Made by a program: the position numbers and the translations under genes. Shown one piece after another: positions 43,256-51,400 of a DNA stretch of 64,000 nt (position 1 is the first letter of the stretch; each line of letters starts with the position of its first letter). The stretch lies in the NCBI RefSeq assembly GCF_014637725.1, contig NZ_BMFC01000003.1:310001-374000 (forward strand), in the 5' to 3' direction. Under the pieces are notes generated by a model, which saw only the letters and a program-made list of their open reading frames with translations, was not told the DNA's origin and searched no databases. This stretch comes from Marivita lacus (GTDB lineage Bacteria > Pseudomonadota > Alphaproteobacteria > Rhodobacterales > Rhodobacteraceae).

Positions 43256-43422
43256 GACGGTGTTTTAGCAGCCCTTTCCTTGGGATGGGAGTCACTTGCG
43301 AGGCACTTGTGCGCATAAAACGCAGGACGGCAATCTTTCGCGCGGGGAAATTTCCAGTCTTGTCGGCAGAGCCCCGCGGGTGGATGGTTGTGGTGTGTTT
43401 GATGGAAGAATTAGAGGTCATC

Positions 43423-44121
43423 ATGTCAAAAGTCACCGGTTTCCTTGCAGCGCTTGTTCTTCTGATCGGAATGTCGCCGGTCTGGGCTGAAACGCCCGGT
43501 CAGATCACGGTCACCGGCGAAGGCAGCGTCTTTGCCGTCCCGGACATGGCGACGGTCACGATGGGGGCCTCTGCCGAAGCTGAAACCGCCAAATCCGCGA
43601 TGGAGCAGACCTCTGCCACCACGGCGGCGATTCTCGAACAATTGACCGCGTCAGGCGTTGCCGCGCGGGATATCCAGACCTCGGACCTGACGCTGATGCC
43701 GGTCTGGTCGAACCGGGGATCACCGGACACCCGCCCGACCATCGACGGCTACCAGGCATCCAACCGCGTGACGGTCCGGGTGCGAGACCTGGCGGCATTG
43801 GGCACCATCCTCGACGCGGTTCTGAGCGATGGCGCGAACCAGTTGGGCGGGTTGCAGTTCACGGTCGCCGATCCCGCGCCCTTGCTCGACGAGGCGCGCA
43901 TCAAGGCGGTCGCCGATGCGCAGGCAAAGGCCCAGCTTTATGCCACTGCCGCCGGTGTCGAACTCGGCGCGCTGCTCAGCCTGAGCGAGGCGGGGTCGCA
44001 GATGCCACGGCCCGAGATGTTCGGCATGGCGCGGATGGCGGATGCAGGTGTTCCCATGGCACAGGGCGAGACCGAATTGCGGGCAAGTGTGACACTTGTA
44101 TACCAGATCAAGATGCGGTGA
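43423..44121 (+). CDS. SIMPL-domain protein
   Basis: SIMPL (DUF541) domain protein of 232 residues with a signal peptide (MSKVTGFLAALVLLIGMSPVWA), so periplasmic. The fold is seen in GQITVTGEGSVFAVPDMATV, DIQTSDLTLMPVWSN, GYQASNRVTVRVRDLAALGT and ARIKAVADAQAKAQLYATAAG. Function of the family is unclear, though some members protect against stress. The ATG at 43423 follows AGAGGTCATC; the longer frame from 43285 has no such support. Confidence 0.82.
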   Translation: MSKVTGFLAALVLLIGMSPVWAETPGQITVTGEGSVFAVPDMATVTMGASAEAETAKSAMEQTSATTAAILEQLTASGVAARDIQTSDLTLMPVWSNRGSPDTRPTIDGYQASNRVTVRVRDLAALGTILDAVLSDGANQLGGLQFTVADPAPLLDEARIKAVADAQAKAQLYATAAGVELGALLSLSEAGSQMPRPEMFGMARMADAGVPMAQGETELRASVTLVYQIKMR

Positions 44122-44197
44122 AATCTGGCCTATGGCTGTCATATGACCACCCCTGTAGTGTTGTAAAAAAGTAAGAGCAGTACGCCAAAGGATCGCC

Positions 44198-45202
44198 ATG
44201 GCACGCCGTCCGGCCCAACCTGAGACCGTCAACATCCTGATCGTCGGGCAAATGGGCCGTCTGGCCTATGAGGCGCTGCTTTTCGCGCTGTCATTGCGCC
44301 GGAGCACCAAGGATCCGCGGTTCAAGCTTCATGTCGCGGAACCGCAGCCCGGCCCCAAATGGAAGACCGATCCAGCCATCCGTCCCGAACCCCTGCGCGA
44401 GATGCTCGCAGCGCAGGGCGCGACGATCCTGCCGTTTGAATCGCGGCATTTCGGCAGCGACTACCCTCACGGCAACAAGATCGAAGCACTGTTCGCCCTG
44501 CCGAAGGGAGAACCCTTCGTGTTCTTCGACACCGACACGCTGGTGACCGGCGATCTGGGAGAGGTGCCGTTCGATTTTTCGAAACCCTCCGCGTCGATGC
44601 GGGTCGAGGGCACGTGGCCGCAGATCGAACTTTACGGTCCCGGCTATACCGAGATCTGGCAATCGCTCTATGACCGGTTCGGGCTGGAGTTCCAAAGCTC
44701 GCTCGACCTTGATCAGCCGGACGAATACTGGCGCCGCTACCTCTATTTCAACGCGGGGTTTTTCTACTATTCATGTCCGCATGTCTTTGGGCAGACCTTC
44801 CTCGACATGGCGCTGTCGATCTGGAAAGACCCGCCGCCCGCGCTTGTGTGCCAGCAGTTGATCCCCTGGCTGGACCAGATCGCCCTGCCTCTGGTCATCC
44901 ATTCGTTGGGGGGCGGGCGCGATGCACTGTCGGAGGGGTATCTCGACGGGGACACGACGGTGCATTACCGCAACATGCCGCTGCTCTATGCCCGCGAAAG
45001 CGATGCCGTGGTCGATCTTCTCGAAGAGATCACGGCACCGAACCCGGTCAAGCGGCTTCTCAAGGACTACGAGCCGTTCAAGCGGATGATCTATCAGAAT
45101 CGCGGCCACAAGGTGCGCGAGATGTTTGACCGCGATCACCTGCCGAGCCGCGAACAGCCAATCCGTCAGAAGATCAAGAAAAACGGTTTCTGGATGGTCT
45201 GA
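44198..45202 (+). CDS. Glycosyltransferase-like protein of unknown specificity
   Basis: A 334-residue cytosolic protein that looks like a GT-A-fold glycosyltransferase. It begins with a Rossmann-like VNILIVGQMGRLAYEALLFA and has a D-x-D motif in VFFDTDTLVTGDLG, then YLYFNAGFFYYSCP, a pattern seen in GT8/GT-like proteins of alphaproteobacteria. The acceptor is unknown. It is preceded by a short AT-rich gap and followed by the serralysin. Function beyond the glycosyltransferase-like fold cannot be claimed. Confidence 0.6.
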   Translation: MARRPAQPETVNILIVGQMGRLAYEALLFALSLRRSTKDPRFKLHVAEPQPGPKWKTDPAIRPEPLREMLAAQGATILPFESRHFGSDYPHGNKIEALFALPKGEPFVFFDTDTLVTGDLGEVPFDFSKPSASMRVEGTWPQIELYGPGYTEIWQSLYDRFGLEFQSSLDLDQPDEYWRRYLYFNAGFFYYSCPHVFGQTFLDMALSIWKDPPPALVCQQLIPWLDQIALPLVIHSLGGGRDALSEGYLDGDTTVHYRNMPLLYARESDAVVDLLEEITAPNPVKRLLKDYEPFKRMIYQNRGHKVREMFDRDHLPSREQPIRQKIKKNGFWMV

Positions 45203-45363
45203 AGACGGTATGGGGAAACGAAGTATTTCGCAGATAACAGATTTACTTACGCCGACCTTGTCGTAACCTGCGCGCAAATTCGCCTCGCATTTCAGGCGAT
45301 GCTTGTTCCCGTCCCGATGACCGGCATGGGCCTTATTGTCGTTTATTGGCTGTGGAGACCAAC

Positions 45364-47244
45364 ATGGCGTTTCTTTCTTCCATCATCATCGAGCCGACCA
45401 ACGATCCGATTATTGACGTCCTGGTTGATGGCTATGTCTGGGACCTGACATCAAGCAGGACGATCACATGGGCGCTCGCCGATGGTCTCAACCCGGAGCA
45501 TGTCTGGCTCGACCGCGATGCGGCCCTAATGACCTTCGGCGCAGCCCTTGCGTCGATTGAGCAATACATTGACGTGACCTTTGACTATCTCGGGGATTTC
45601 GCAAGTCCGATCCCTGCAGGGCTGGCCGGTGCGGATATCGTCTACACGCTGGACAACGCGGTCGTGGAAGACGGCACTCTGGCCTATGCGTATTATCCGG
45701 GTCCCGAGCCCTTTACGGATTTTGAACAATACGCGACCGAAGGCGGCGACGTATTCATGAATTTCTCGGCCGAGATCATCGCGTCGTCGAGCTTTCAACC
45801 GGGATCAGACGGGTTCGTGACGGTCATTCACGAGATCGGGCATGCCCTGGGTCTCAAACACCCGTTCGAAGGCAGCCCCGGTCGTCCCACACTGGACGAG
45901 TTGGATCAATCGGTTTTCAGGGACATGGACTGGTTCTCGATCATGTCCTACTCGGACCAGTACGAGGATGAGCTGGAGCGCTGGGATCCGGCGACGCCGA
46001 TGGTTCTGGACGTGTTGGGCCTGCAGTTCATGTACGGCGTCAACACCGCGACCAATGCGGGCGACACGACGCTGCGGCTGGCCAGCGAGGATTATTACTA
46101 CACGATCTGGGATGCCAGCGGGACCGACCGCGCGGACGCGTCCGACCAGTCACAAGGCTGGACGATTTTCCTGCCCGATTTTCAGCCAACCACGCTGGTC
46201 GAGACCTTGACAGGTTTCGCGCTGCCATCGGCACAATTTGCCGGAACGCTGGTCGATTCCGCCCCGACCGAGATGATCTGGCTCATGGGCGATATCGAGA
46301 ACGCCACCGGATCGCAGTTCAACGACTGGATCAACGGCAACCGCTTTGACAACGACCTTGTGGGCGGTGGCGGCGATGACGAGCTTGAGGGCTACGGCGG
46401 CAACGACGTGATCGACGGAGGTGCGGGCACCGATCTGGCCTATTTCCTTGGCAGCAACACGTCGTTCACGCTGACCATCGGCGCGGACGGGATCACGATG
46501 CAGGATCGCCGTGCAGACGGGTCCGGCACGGACACGCTGCGCAATATCGAACTGATCGAGTTTTATGGTGAAACCGGCGCCGATCGTGATGTACTCGACC
46601 TGCGTCAATTCGGTGGTCCGGCAAACCTTTCGGGTGCCGATCTGGAAAGCTTTGTCGAGCTATACATCGCCTATTTCAACCGCGCTCCCGATGCGCAGGG
46701 TCTGAATTTCTGGGGCACGGCCTTTGCCAATGGCACGTCGCTGCAGGAGATGGCGTCGCTGTTCGTTGGTCAGCCCGAAACCCTTGCGACCTACGCTGAG
46801 GGGTTGTCCAACGAAGACTTCGCCACGGCAGTGTATGGTAACGTTCTGGGTCGTGTTGCTGACCAGGGTGGCTTCGACTTTTGGGTCAACGCGTTGAATT
46901 CTGGGGGTATCGGGCGGGATTTCTTCATCCTTGGCGTTCTTGAGGGGGCCAAGGCCGCGCCCGCGTCCGATGCCACGCAGGAGTTCATCGACCAGCAGCT
47001 TGCGGATCGCGACTACCTCGCCACCAAGACCGATATCGGCGCGCTCTATGCCGTGCATCGCGGCATGTCGGACGTCAACAACGCGATCCAGGTCATGTCG
47101 CTGTTCGACGGATCGGCCGAAAGTGCTGCAAACGCGGTTGCGGCTGTGAACGACCTCTACGCAGCGGCGCTCGACCCTGAAACCGGCGCATTCCTGATGC
47201 CGCTGGTCGGGGTTCTGGACAATCCCTTCGACGCGATTGCATGA
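45364..47244 (+). CDS. Serralysin-type metalloprotease with RTX repeats and DUF4214
   Basis: Secreted M10 zinc metalloprotease of 626 residues. The zinc motif HEIGHALGLKHP is at residues 156-167 and the Met-turn is SIMSYS. RTX nonapeptide-like repeats (GGGGDDELEGYGGNDVIDGG) lie at about 336-356, and a DUF4214-like region follows (SFVELYIAYFNRAPDAQGLN, then a second related part). It is a probable type I secretion substrate; no T1SS genes are in the window. There is no N-terminal signal peptide, as expected for this export route. GGAG lies 7 bases before the ATG at 45364; a TTG at 45346 would add six residues. Confidence 0.87.
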   Translation: MAFLSSIIIEPTNDPIIDVLVDGYVWDLTSSRTITWALADGLNPEHVWLDRDAALMTFGAALASIEQYIDVTFDYLGDFASPIPAGLAGADIVYTLDNAVVEDGTLAYAYYPGPEPFTDFEQYATEGGDVFMNFSAEIIASSSFQPGSDGFVTVIHEIGHALGLKHPFEGSPGRPTLDELDQSVFRDMDWFSIMSYSDQYEDELERWDPATPMVLDVLGLQFMYGVNTATNAGDTTLRLASEDYYYTIWDASGTDRADASDQSQGWTIFLPDFQPTTLVETLTGFALPSAQFAGTLVDSAPTEMIWLMGDIENATGSQFNDWINGNRFDNDLVGGGGDDELEGYGGNDVIDGGAGTDLAYFLGSNTSFTLTIGADGITMQDRRADGSGTDTLRNIELIEFYGETGADRDVLDLRQFGGPANLSGADLESFVELYIAYFNRAPDAQGLNFWGTAFANGTSLQEMASLFVGQPETLATYAEGLSNEDFATAVYGNVLGRVADQGGFDFWVNALNSGGIGRDFFILGVLEGAKAAPASDATQEFIDQQLADRDYLATKTDIGALYAVHRGMSDVNNAIQVMSLFDGSAESAANAVAAVNDLYAAALDPETGAFLMPLVGVLDNPFDAIA

Positions 47245-47327
47245 TGGGCACCGGGCAGCGTTTGCCCAAGGGGCAGGCGCTGCCGATTTGAGTCTGGCGC
47301 ACGCCCGCACTGGTTGGGGAGCGACAG

Positions 47328-47993
47328 ATGGCGGATAAGGTCTGGATCGAACGGTTCCACGGTCTGAGCAGTTTGCCCGACGCGGTGAAGGCTCAGCTTG
47401 TTGCCGAAAGCGCTGTCATGAAGGTGCCCGCCGGAACCGCCGTGTTCGGGCCGGGGGCCATGCCGGACAATTTGCTGTTCCTGCTGAATGGCCGCGTGCG
47501 GGTGCAGCAGACATCGGAAAGCGGGCGGGATATCGTGCTCTACCGGGTCGAGGCGGGCGAAAGCTGCGTGTTGACCACGGCCTGCATGCTGGCGCATGAA
47601 CCCTATTCGGCGGAAGGTGTGACCGAGACCGACGTGACCGCCGTTGCCATTCCGCGCGGGGCGTTCGACCGGCTCATGGCGTCGTCGCAGGACTTTCGGG
47701 ACTTCGTGCTAACCGCCTACGCGCGCCGGATCACGGATCTGTTCCGGGTGATCGACGATGTGGCCTTTGGCCGGATCGACGTGCGGCTGGCGGGGCGACT
47801 GCTGGCGCTTGCCTTGGGCGGGGATGAACTGGCCACAACGCATCAGCAACTGGCCGCAGAGCTGGGCACAGCGCGCGAAGTGATCTCGCGGGTGCTCCAC
47901 GATTTCCAGAAACGCGGCTTCATCGCGCAGTCGCGGGGGCGGATCACCCTGCTGGACTGTGACAAGATTGCGAAACTGGCGGAAAGCGCCTGA
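47328..47993 (+). CDS. Crp/Fnr-family regulator with a two-cysteine motif
   Basis: Crp/Fnr-family transcription factor of 221 residues: cyclic-nucleotide-like sensor domain, then a helix-turn-helix TTHQQLAAELGTAREVISRVLHDF with RGFI after it. It lacks the Fnr N-terminal cysteine cluster; instead it has C80 and C86 in GESCVLTTACMLAHE, plus one near the C-terminus (LLDCDK). With a DUF2892 gene, a persulfide-dioxygenase-like gene and a SulP gene immediately downstream, a role as a sulfide/persulfide sensor through C80/C86 is plausible, but this is inference. Start ATG at 47328 follows GGGGAGCGAC. Confidence 0.85.
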   Translation: MADKVWIERFHGLSSLPDAVKAQLVAESAVMKVPAGTAVFGPGAMPDNLLFLLNGRVRVQQTSESGRDIVLYRVEAGESCVLTTACMLAHEPYSAEGVTETDVTAVAIPRGAFDRLMASSQDFRDFVLTAYARRITDLFRVIDDVAFGRIDVRLAGRLLALALGGDELATTHQQLAAELGTAREVISRVLHDFQKRGFIAQSRGRITLLDCDKIAKLAESA

Positions 47994-48104
47994 CACACGG
48001 GTTTTGCAGTTTTCGGAAATCTTGTGCGTTGGGTGACAATATCACTGAAGGGTCAAACGCGAAGGCGTACCACCAGATCATGTTTGATTCTGGAGGATCA
48101 CGAA

Positions 48105-48317
48105 ATGACCATCAATGTTGGCACTCTCGACCGGGTTCTGCGCGCCGTTCTGGGCCTTGTTCTGCTTTATCTTGCCTTTGGCAGCGGCTTGCCGCTGTTT
48201 GACGGCGCGCTGTTCAAATACGGCGCGGCACTGATCGGCGTTGTGATGCTGGTCGTGGCAGCGGTGCGAATCTGCCCGATCTATTCGATCATCGGCATCA
48301 AGACCTGCCGCACCTGA
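48105..48317 (+). CDS. DUF2892 (YgaP-like membrane domain) protein
   Basis: A 70-residue inner-membrane protein of the DUF2892 family. It begins TINVGTLDRVLRAVLGLVLLYLA, has a second membrane helix (KYGAALIGVVMLVVAAVRI) and ends with the conserved ICPIYSIIGIKTC, with two cysteines. This domain forms the membrane part of the rhodanese YgaP. Here it is a separate gene between the Crp/Fnr regulator and a persulfide-dioxygenase-like gene. I use the ATG at 48105, with GGAGGATCACGAA before it. Confidence 0.85.
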   Translation: MTINVGTLDRVLRAVLGLVLLYLAFGSGLPLFDGALFKYGAALIGVVMLVVAAVRICPIYSIIGIKTCRT

Positions 48318-48356
48318 ACGCATTCCGACCTGCCGCAAATTCCAAAGGAGGCACTG

Positions 48357-49241
48357 ATGACCCAGTATCCCGTGAACATGTCCGTGACACCTGACGTGTC
48401 GGCCCATTTCGATGCGGCCACAAACACGATCAGCTATATCGTGAAGGACCCGACTTCCGACGCCTGTGCGATCATCGACAGCGTCATGGACATCGACTAC
48501 GCGGCAGGTCGCATCACCTATGACCATGCCGATGCCCTGATCGCCGAGATCGAGGCGCGCGGGCTGGCGCTCGAATGGATCATCGAGACCCATGTGCACG
48601 CAGATCACCTGTCTGCCGCGCCCTACATCCAGCAAAAGCTGGGTGGCAAGATCGGCGTCGGATCAAAGATCATGGTGGTGCAGGACACCTTCGGCAAGGT
48701 GTTCAACGAAGGCACCGAGTTCCAGCGCGATGGCAGCCAGTTCGACAGGCTGTTCGAGGAGGGCGACACCTACACCATCGGCAACATGGACGCCTTTGCC
48801 ATCTATACCCCCGGCCACACGCCGGCCTGCATGGTGCATGTGATCGGTGATGCCGCCTTTGTCGGGGACACGCTGTTCATGCCCGATGGCGGCTCCGCCC
48901 GCGCCGATTTCCCCGGCGGGGATGCGGCCACGCTCTATGACAGTATCCAGAAGGTGCTGGCCCTGCCTGACGACATGCGGCTCTTCATGTGCCACGACTA
49001 CGGCCCCAACGGCCGCGACATCCAGTGGGAAACCACGGTGGGCGAGGAAAAGGCCCACAACATCCATGTTGGCGGTGGCAAGAGCATGGAGGATTTCGTC
49101 ACTTTCCGTACCGAACGCGATGCGACGCTGGACATGCCCCGGCTGATCATCCCGTCGCTGCAGGTGAACATGCGCGCGGGCGCAGTGCCGAAGGACAAGG
49201 ATGGCAACCCGATGCTCAAGGTACCGATCAACGCGTTGTAA
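48357..49241 (+). CDS. MBL-fold persulfide dioxygenase-like enzyme (Blh/ETHE1-like)
   Basis: MBL-fold iron/zinc enzyme of 294 residues, similar to Blh and related to ETHE1, which oxidises persulfide sulfur to sulfite. Metal ligands are in ETHVHADH (H79, H81, D83, H84), in YTPGHTPACMVH, and in FVGDTLF; the C-terminal KDGNPMLKVPINAL is typical of the Blh type. GGAGG precedes the ATG. It lies in a rightward run regulator, DUF2892, MBL and SulP, known in other bacteria as a sulfide-detoxification arrangement. Confidence 0.86.
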   Translation: MTQYPVNMSVTPDVSAHFDAATNTISYIVKDPTSDACAIIDSVMDIDYAAGRITYDHADALIAEIEARGLALEWIIETHVHADHLSAAPYIQQKLGGKIGVGSKIMVVQDTFGKVFNEGTEFQRDGSQFDRLFEEGDTYTIGNMDAFAIYTPGHTPACMVHVIGDAAFVGDTLFMPDGGSARADFPGGDAATLYDSIQKVLALPDDMRLFMCHDYGPNGRDIQWETTVGEEKAHNIHVGGGKSMEDFVTFRTERDATLDMPRLIIPSLQVNMRAGAVPKDKDGNPMLKVPINAL

Positions 49242-49367
49242 GGGCAGTACGCTTACCGACGCCAAGCGCGTTCAACGTGACCAGTCTCCTGCGGCCCGTA
49301 CGCGCCGCATCATCCTTTTGTCGGGCAGGGCCATATGGCTCTGTCCGCATCCCATTCGAGAAGACCC

Positions 49368-51110
49368 ATGATCAACCACCTTCGCGGCTATTTTCCGATC
49401 CTCGACTGGGGACGGCGCTATGACCGGAACGCGTTTTCCAATGACATGATCGCTGCGGTGATCGTGACGATCATGCTGATCCCGCAATCGCTGGCCTATG
49501 CCCTTCTCGCGGGGCTGCCGCCCGAGGCGGGGATCTACGCCTCCATCGCGCCGATCATCCTCTATGCGATCTTCGGCACCAGCCGTGCGCTGGCCGTGGG
49601 GCCGGTGGCGGTGGTGTCGCTGCTGACCGCGTCCGCCGTGGGGCAGGTGGCCGAACAGGGAACGGCGGGTTATGCCGCGGCCGCACTGACGCTGGCTTTC
49701 CTGTCGGGTGGGTTTCTGGTGCTTCTCGGCGTGCTGAGGCTCGGGTTCCTCGCGAATTTCCTGAGCCATCCCGTGATCGCCGGCTTCATCACCGCGTCGG
49801 GCATTCTGATCGCGTTCAGCCAGTTGAAGCACCTTCTGGGCATCTCGGCGCAGGGCCACACCTTGCCGCAGCTTCTGTCCTCGCTGGTCGAGCATATCGG
49901 CGACATCAACCTCATCACCGTTCTGATCGGCGGTCTGGCCACGGCGTTCCTGTTCTGGGTGCGCAAGGGACTCAAGCCCGCTCTGCGTCGGCTTGGAGCA
50001 TCGCCGAAACTGGCGGATGTGCTGACCAAGGCCGGGCCGGTGGCAGCCGTGGCGGTGACGACGATCTCGGTCTGGCTGTTCGGGCTGAACGACAAGGGCG
50101 TCCGGATTGTGGGTGAGGTGCCGCAAAGCCTGCCGCCGCTGACCCTGCCGGGGTTTTCGCCGGACCTGATGCAGCAATTGCTGGTGCCTGCGATCCTGAT
50201 CTCGATCATCGGGTTCGTGGAATCCGTGTCCGTGGCGCAAACGCTCGCCGCCAAGAAACGCCAGAGGATCGACCCCGATCAGGAACTCATCGGTCTGGGC
50301 GCGGCCAATATCGGCGCGGCCTTCACCGGCGGCTATCCGGTCACGGGCGGCTTTTCGCGGTCGGTGGTGAATTACGACGCCGGGGCCGAAACGCCCGCTG
50401 CCGGAGCCTTTACCGCCATCGGGCTGGCGATTGCTGCTGTTGCGCTGACGCCACTGGTCTACTACTTGCCCAACGCCACGCTTGCGGCGACCATCGTGGT
50501 GGCGGTGCTCAGCCTTGTGGACTTCTCGATCCTCAAGAAGACATGGGCCTATTCGAAGGCCGATTTCACGGCCGTGGCCGCCACAATCGTGCTGACCCTC
50601 ACATTGGGTGTCGAAGTCGGTGTGGCCTCGGGGGTGGGCATCTCGATCCTGTTGCATCTTTACAAGACCTCGCGGCCGCATGTGGCCGAGATCGGTCTGG
50701 TGCCCGGCACGCAGCATTTCCGCAACATCCATCGCCACGATGTCGAAACCGACCCCACGGTCCTCAGCCTGCGGGTCGATGAGAGCCTTTATTTCGTGAA
50801 CGCGCGCTTTCTGGAGGATCTCGTGCAGGCGCGGGTGTCCGAGGGCTGTGCGATCAAGCAGGTGATCCTGATGTTCTCGGCCGTCAACGAGGTGGATTTT
50901 TCGGCACTCGAAAGCCTTGAGGCGATCAACCAGCGCCTGACCGATCTGGGCATCGGGCTGCACCTGTCCGAGGTCAAGGGGCCGGTGATGGACCGCCTGA
51001 AACAGACGCATTTCCTGCGCGATCTGAACGGCCGTGTGTTCCTGTCGCAATACGACGCGTGGCGCGCGATGACCGCCCCTACGGATATCGACGACGGGGA
51101 TGTCCGCTAA
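49368..51110 (+). CDS. SulP-family anion transporter with STAS domain
   Basis: SulP (SLC26-like) inner-membrane transporter of 580 residues from the ATG at 49368 (591 if the in-frame ATG at 49335 is used). The family signature is in IMLIPQSLAYALLAGLPPEAG; about 12 membrane segments follow, with IDPDQELIGLGAANIGAAFTG and YPVTGGFSRSVVNYDAGAET. A cytosolic STAS domain (SLRVDESLYFVNARF ... MFSAVNEVDFSALESLEA) completes it. In this setting it may export sulfite/sulfate or take up sulfate. Confidence 0.9.
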   Translation: MINHLRGYFPILDWGRRYDRNAFSNDMIAAVIVTIMLIPQSLAYALLAGLPPEAGIYASIAPIILYAIFGTSRALAVGPVAVVSLLTASAVGQVAEQGTAGYAAAALTLAFLSGGFLVLLGVLRLGFLANFLSHPVIAGFITASGILIAFSQLKHLLGISAQGHTLPQLLSSLVEHIGDINLITVLIGGLATAFLFWVRKGLKPALRRLGASPKLADVLTKAGPVAAVAVTTISVWLFGLNDKGVRIVGEVPQSLPPLTLPGFSPDLMQQLLVPAILISIIGFVESVSVAQTLAAKKRQRIDPDQELIGLGAANIGAAFTGGYPVTGGFSRSVVNYDAGAETPAAGAFTAIGLAIAAVALTPLVYYLPNATLAATIVVAVLSLVDFSILKKTWAYSKADFTAVAATIVLTLTLGVEVGVASGVGISILLHLYKTSRPHVAEIGLVPGTQHFRNIHRHDVETDPTVLSLRVDESLYFVNARFLEDLVQARVSEGCAIKQVILMFSAVNEVDFSALESLEAINQRLTDLGIGLHLSEVKGPVMDRLKQTHFLRDLNGRVFLSQYDAWRAMTAPTDIDDGDVR

Positions 51111-51400
51111 GCGTCCCTGTCCGATGTGGCGGTCTTTCGCATGAACAAAGGGGCGTTCAGGCAATGTTGAGTGCCATCGTTACGGGTCAGCCCGAACGCC
51201 TTGGCCCGGTGTTTCTTTGGGTTAATCTCGGAAGATCATGATGTTGCACCTTTGATAATGGTGACCGACTTTCGCGCATTTGACCGGGTGATGCACCGCT
51301 TCCAGACAGGGCGGGAGCAGAAAAAACAATTCGCAATTCCTTAAGACCGTTCGCGTAAGAACCGTTTGGCTCAGTAGGCACGGCAGCGGAGTCTCGATAC
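51111..51400. other. Intergenic region between sulP and the RTX-Hint gene
   Basis: A 290-bp gap. The only structure I see is a near repeat, AAGACCGTT and AAGAACCGTT (about 51343-51365), just before the gene, which could be regulator half-sites. GGGGCGTTC and GAACGCC near 51151-51200 could pair across a long loop but have no T-run. I see no RNA gene. Confidence 0.35.

Noticed and set aside
49272-51164. 630-aa minus-strand frame over sulP
   Set aside because: Antisense to SulP, which has clear motifs; the mirror translation has none.
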